Of a DNA stretch of 20,218 nucleotides, positions 16,319 through 20,218 are shown piece after piece. Source of the stretch: CAWEHT01 sp963808455 (GTDB lineage Bacteria; Chloroflexota; Anaerolineae; CG2-30-64-16); the NCBI GenBank assembly GCA_963808455.1, contig CAWEHT010000420.1:1-20218 (forward strand). The letters are read 5' to 3'. A model generated the notes under the pieces. It had not been told where the DNA came from. It worked only from the letters and a program-made list of their open reading frames with translations, and did no database searches. The translations under genes and the position numbers were made by a program. How positions within the stretch are numbered: the stretch's first letter is position 1; the number at the start of each line of letters is the position of its first letter.

Positions 16319-16347
16319 TATATACCACAGAACACCCGGTTGCGCAA
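16319..16347 (-). promoter_or_regulatory. Promoter of the small membrane protein
   Basis: On the minus strand TTGCGC (16347-16342) and TATATA (16324-16319) are exactly 17 bases apart, placing the transcript start about 30 bases before the ATG at 16283. The -35 sequence and spacing are identical to the tRNA-Gln promoter at 2719. This would allow the small gene to be expressed apart from the epimerase. Confidence 0.55.
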
Positions 16348-16461
16348 GGGCTTCTGGACCTCTCAACTCGCATTGTAAGCTAACTGTAATGTTGGGGCCC
16401 AGGTTCCCGCGCCGGTTGGCGCTATTCTTGGCGCTGGGCGGCGTTCAACTTGATCCGAACC

Positions 16462-17415
16462 TCAGTGGGCCGCCTCAGCGTGACTCTGGGGCCGTGTTCG
16501 CTTGCTTCGATACCACGCAAGCGTCAACTCGATGCCTTCAGCGAATGATGTGCGGGGCATCCAGTTCAGCTCGGCCTTGGCTTTCGTGCAGTCGAAGTAG
16601 AACAGTCGCACGTCGCCGATGCGGCGGGGGCCATGTTCCGGGGCGATCCGCACTCCTATCGCCTCAGCCAGCACGCTATAGATTTGGTTGACCGACACGG
16701 GGCTCCCGGAGCCGATGTTGAACGCCTCGTTGTCACCGTGTTCCATCGCCAGCACATTAGCCTCGACGACGTCGTTCACATAGATGTAGTCTTTGGCCTG
16801 CTCGCCGTCCCAGTGGATAGTGGGCGCTTGACCGCTGAGCAGCCGGTTGATGAACACGGTAATGACATGCTCGCTGGACGTGGTATCGCGCGGTCCGAAA
16901 ACATTCGCATAACGCAACGCGGAGAACGTGAGTCCCCAGGCAGATGAGTAGTAGCGCAGGTAGAATTCGCTCGCGGCTTTGCTGATGCCGTACGGGCTCT
17001 CAGGATTGAACGGCTCGCTCTCGCGGATTGGTAGGTCTTGGCAAGTACCGTAGATCGTACCACCGGACGAAGCAAAAATCACCTTTCGCACCCGGGCTTG
17101 TGTTGCGGCTTGGAGCAGGTTTAGCAGGCCCAATACATTCACTTGGGCGTCGTACACGGGCTGTTCGGTCGATGCACGCACCATCGTTTGGGCCGCGTGA
17201 TGGTTGATTACCTCAGGGCATTCCGTTAGAATCAGACGAGCAAACTCGGGGTCGCGCACGTCCAACTCGTAGAAGCGCGCCGCCGGGTTGACGTTCTCTC
17301 GGTGGCCAGTAGCCAGGTTGTCTACCACGATCAACTGGTGCCCGAGCTCGATCAGGCGATCGACGATATGCGAAGCCACAAAACCAGCACCACCCGTGAC
17401 CAGGACTTTTGACAT
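16462..17415 (-). CDS. NAD-dependent sugar-nucleotide epimerase/dehydratase (GalE-like)
   Basis: Short-chain extended dehydrogenase of 317 residues that would interconvert nucleotide sugars, most likely a UDP-hexose 4-epimerase, supplying the surface-glycan pathway in the cytoplasm. The N-terminal Rossmann motif is VTGGAGFVASH; the final glycine of the usual GxxGxxG is Ala here, which some family members tolerate. The catalytic set is visible: SSGGTIYG with the Ser/Thr, and SPYGISKAA with the YxxxK pair. The substrate-side motifs RYANVFGPRD and DYIYVNDVVEA follow. The start at 17415 has GAAGGG 9 bases upstream. Only 38 bases separate it from the stop of the DUF4012-sortase gene, so the two are probably co-transcribed. 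Other members (UDP-glucuronate epimerase, dTDP-glucose dehydratase) cannot be excluded. Confidence 0.88.
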   Translation of the reverse strand: MSKVLVTGGAGFVASHIVDRLIELGHQLIVVDNLATGHRENVNPAARFYELDVRDPEFARLILTECPEVINHHAAQTMVRASTEQPVYDAQVNVLGLLNLLQAATQARVRKVIFASSGGTIYGTCQDLPIRESEPFNPESPYGISKAASEFYLRYYSSAWGLTFSALRYANVFGPRDTTSSEHVITVFINRLLSGQAPTIHWDGEQAKDYIYVNDVVEANVLAMEHGDNEAFNIGSGSPVSVNQIYSVLAEAIGVRIAPEHGPRRIGDVRLFYFDCTKAKAELNWMPRTSFAEGIELTLAWYRSKRTRPQSHAEAAH

Positions 17416-17453
17416 GATTTAGAACCCTTCGAGCACGATAAGCTCCGTTGCCA

Positions 17454-20218
17454 TCACTGTACGAGGCTCGCCCGTACGACGATGCGATCGTGGTAGACGC
17501 CGCGGGTCGCATCGTACGGCCCGCCGCAGGTGATCAAGGTCAGCATGGCGTCAGCGGTCTGGCCGAACACCTGGTTGACGGGCGCGTCGGCCGCCTCGTA
17601 GACCAGCTTTTCCCGGACCATGTACGAATAGATGTGGCCGCCGGAATCGCTCACCCGGACTATGTCACCCGGCGCGATCTGGTTTAGCTCGGCGAAGGCT
17701 CCGCTTTTCCCATACCAGTTGACGTGGCCGGCCAGCACGGCATTGCCGGCCGCCCCGGGGCGCGGGCCCAGCTGGTACCACGCGACCTGTCCCGCCAATT
17801 GCGGGACAGCCATGGCGCCATTCTGGTCCAGCCCGACGGCTATGATCGGCGCCTGTATGCCCAGGGAGTCGATGCGTATCCAGGCCGGGTCCGCCGGCGC
17901 AGTGTTTGCCGCGTTGGCACTGGAAGGCGCCGCCACGCTGGCCATTCCGGGTGGCGTGGGCGCGCCCGCAGGCGGGGAGGCCGGCGAGGTTGTTGCAGCG
18001 GTGCTCGGGCTGGCGGTCGCCGCCCCCACGGGGGCACCAGTACCAGCAGAAGCGGCGGCCGGCGTCTCGACGGCCACGGCCATCGCCGGCGCAGCGGTCT
18101 CTGTCACCGGCGTCCCCCCTGCCGGCAGGCCCGGCGTGCCGCTCAAGGGAGCAGGGCCCGCCGCGGCCTCCGGCGCAGCCAGGGCCGTTCCTGCCACCGC
18201 GACTGCCGGTGCGGGCGTCTCGCCGGCTACAGCAACGGCCGTCGCGGCCGCCAGGGTGCCTGCTGTAGTCTGGCTTTCCGTGGGCGACCACAACAGCCAG
18301 GCCCACGGCGGGCTGCCTGGAGTTTCTGCCACGCTCCCGGGCGCCGCCGGCGAAAGGCCCGGCACGCCGGCGGCAATCGGCGCCAGCGTCACCGAGAAGC
18401 TGAGGTCTTCGTTGTCCCAGACGTGCCACGAGACGCCGGCGGCGCTGGCGCTCGCAGGCGCGGGCTTGACCTGGGTCGCCTGGTAGCCGGCCGGTAAGAG
18501 CACCGTGACGTACAGATCCTGCCCCGGGGCACCGGGCTGGCGCGGCACTGCCAGGCGGTAAGTTCCCGATGTGCTGGGCTGGTCGCCCGAGGCCCAGGTC
18601 AGCTCGACGTGGCGCTGAGCGCCCATGCGCAGCCCCAGGTAGCCCCCAATTACCGCCCGACCCGTCTCGGTGCCTATGTCCGGTGGGTTGACGAACCCAC
18701 TGGCGGCCAGATCCTGGCTGCCCGCCGGCAGATAGACGCGTGTGTAGCCGCCATAGTAGCCCGGCCAGCCGTCCAGCTGGCGCGTGGAGGCGTTCCAGAC
18801 CTCGCCATCGTAATAGCCATCCGGGTATTCGGACAGGCCCTTGTCTGGGGTGTAGTCATTGGACTCCAGGAGGTCGAGCCGGGCGTTCACGGGGCGCGCG
18901 TCGGCACCCAGGGTGACCGTATAATCGAGACGTTTCTGGATGAAAGGGCTGACCTTGGTATAGGAAACGTTCTGCTCGACCACGTACAGCCAGTCATCCG
19001 TCTCCCCATGCAGCGCGCCATCTGCCCCGAGGTCGCGCAGCTGGGCGGCGAGCGCCGGATCGAAACTGGCAAATAGCAGGTCGTGATTGCCGAAGGCTTG
19101 CGCCAGGTGGTTCATCGCGTCCGGCCAGCGCGAGGCAGGCAGCTGCTGAAAGGCGCGTATCAGCGCCCAGGCGAGGCCCTGCGTGAACGCGCTCTGGTTG
19201 GCAGCCCAGGTGGCCCAAGGGGTGCCGGAAGCATTTGATTGAGCCGGCGCGCCGCTGTTGAAAACGTGCGCCAGCGTCATTGCTTTCAGGTTGGTCGTGT
19301 TGACGGTCTCCCCGGTCAGGGTCAGCGGCCCGCTGGCGCCGAGCAGCTGAGCCAACCCCTGCTCGTTGACCGCGACGACACCGTCAACCGCTGTGCCTTC
19401 TTCGGCCTGCCAGAATTGGGCGGCCTGCCTGGCCGCGGATGGGTAATCGGCCCACCAGTTGGCGTCGCCCAACGACCAGCTGCCCAGGCCCATGTACTGG
19501 CTCAACGGTGCCGGAGGCTGCACCCATTGGCCGGTAACGCCCACGGCCTGGTCCCAATTCTTGGAGGTATACTTGGCCTTGGTTACCTCAAAATTGCCCA
19601 GCGCTGTGACGGTGCCGTGGGCTACCGTGACGGTCGCAACGCCCGTGATGAATCCTCCTGTGGCGTGCAGCTCATCGCTGGTCTGGATCAGCACAAGGTA
19701 GGTCTTGGGGCCGTCCTGGCCGAGAGCGGGCGGCATCACACTCAGCCATTTCTCGCCCATGGCCAGCTTCTGCCGTAGGCCGGGCGCCAGGCTGTCCCAG
19801 CGTGCCAGCACGCCGGTGAGCTGGCCGGAGATGCTCGCGGGAAGCTGCGATGCCGTGCCGATGCGCTCGCGAGCGGCCTGAGCCTTGGCCAAGTCCGTGC
19901 CGACGGCGTCCAGGTGTCCTTCGAGGACGGAATCTTCGGGAGCAAGACGGCCAGCGCCGGCTCTGAGCGGGCGGGAGCATCCCCCCCGTTTGTCGGGCGC
20001 CGAGGGCAAGATCGGCCGCCGCCAGGAGCTCCTCAGAAGCGCCGATGCCCGAGTCGGCGAACGCCCACAAACCGGACAGTTGGTTGACCGATCCCTGCCC
20101 CCCCAACAGGGTGGCGAGCCCTCCGCTAACGTTCAGGATCGGCTCGACCAGCGGGCGGAGCGCCTCGAATTGCCCGCGCGCCGAGCAATACGAGACGCTG
20201 AAGTTCGAAGCGGAGAAG
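17454..20218 (-). CDS. DUF4012 protein fused to a C-terminal class F-like sortase, 5' partial, frameshifted at 19981-19987
   Basis: The gene runs off the right edge. The first visible part (20217 to about 19987) reads GSVNQLSGLWAFADSG and continues one frame over at a run of seven G (minus strand). Removing one G joins it to GCSRPLRAG...APEDSVLEGHLD. From there 851 codons are open. The DUF4012 core has YLVLIQTSDELHATGGF, GSWSLGDANWWADYPSAA and DGVVAVNEQGLAQLLG. A linker of about 130 residues rich in Ala, Pro and Thr follows. The last 146 residues are a sortase: WIRIDSLGIQAPI, PQLAGQVAWYQLGPRPG, VLAGHVNWYG (His codon 17726-17724), LITCGG (Cys 17528-17526), and HDRIVVRA (Arg 17486-17484). Class F is suggested by the TCGG...G.YHDR ending. 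Sortases link proteins to the envelope; the role of DUF4012 is unknown. The membrane anchor is presumably outside the window. Confidence 0.85.
17457..17886 (-). other. Sortase domain of the fusion protein
   Basis: Domain-level entry for the last 146 residues of the fusion protein. The His, Cys and Arg expected of a sortase active site are in the right order and within the usual motifs. The domain is full length, so it could act as an independent transpeptidase at the end of the flexible linker. Confidence 0.85.

Noticed and set aside
17632..18486. 284-codon plus-strand open frame
   Set aside because: It is antisense to the Ala/Pro-rich linker and sortase domain, whose GC-rich codons keep the other strand open. 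It has no family motif.
1..20218. CRISPR array, insertion sequence or phage genes
   Set aside because: No regularly spaced repeats, transposase, integrase or phage structural motifs were seen on either strand.

Overview
The window reads as a GC-rich bacterial chromosome segment carrying cell-wall and cell-surface glycan functions. A Chloroflexota member (Anaerolineae-like) is my best guess. The reasons are indirect: a DUF4012 protein, a class F-like sortase, very long Thr/Pro-rich linkers with a cohesin-like domain, and a secreted protein ending in a ...LPLVV... tail that I remember from Chloroflexota. An actinobacterial relative is less likely but not excluded, because no taxonomic marker gene is present.

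Layout. (1) 2-2667 (+): the rod-elongation pair, a 5'-truncated PBP2 transpeptidase (mrdA) and RodA (mrdB). (2) 2719-2876 (+): a tRNA-Gln(CUG) with its own promoter and a clear intrinsic terminator. (3) 3095-8091 (+): a glycan transcription unit that starts at a good sigma-70-like promoter. It holds three family 2 glycosyltransferases and a Tat-exported polysaccharide deacetylase, and closes with a 15-bp inverted repeat. (4) 8230-10605 (+): a second unit with a perfect TATAAT -10 box, a large polytopic membrane protein of unknown function and a small membrane protein. (5) 14418-10678 (-): a secreted parallel beta-helix/cohesin-like protein followed by a Wzx/MOP-type flippase. (6) 15046-15906 (+): a CPBP-family intramembrane protease behind a roughly 630-bp gene-free stretch. 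(7) 20218-16047 (-): a DUF4012-sortase fusion protein (open at the right edge), a GalE-like sugar-nucleotide epimerase, and a 78-residue two-helix membrane protein with its own promoter.

How the genes fit together. The epimerase would supply sugar nucleotides, the GT2 enzymes assemble a glycan, the flippase export it, and the deacetylase modify it outside the membrane. The sortase fusion may attach proteins to the envelope, with the beta-helix protein as a possible extracellular client. The last point is inference.

Sequence quality. I find seven places where a protein clearly continues in another frame: about 4765, 5986, 8700, 9180, 10170, 10415, and the C7 run at 19981-19987. The restored frames contain no other stop codons. 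The long open frame 4049-6007 is therefore not one protein but the in-frame pieces of two neighbouring glycosyltransferases. Consensus indel errors are the simplest explanation, but decay or slippage cannot be excluded from one sequence.
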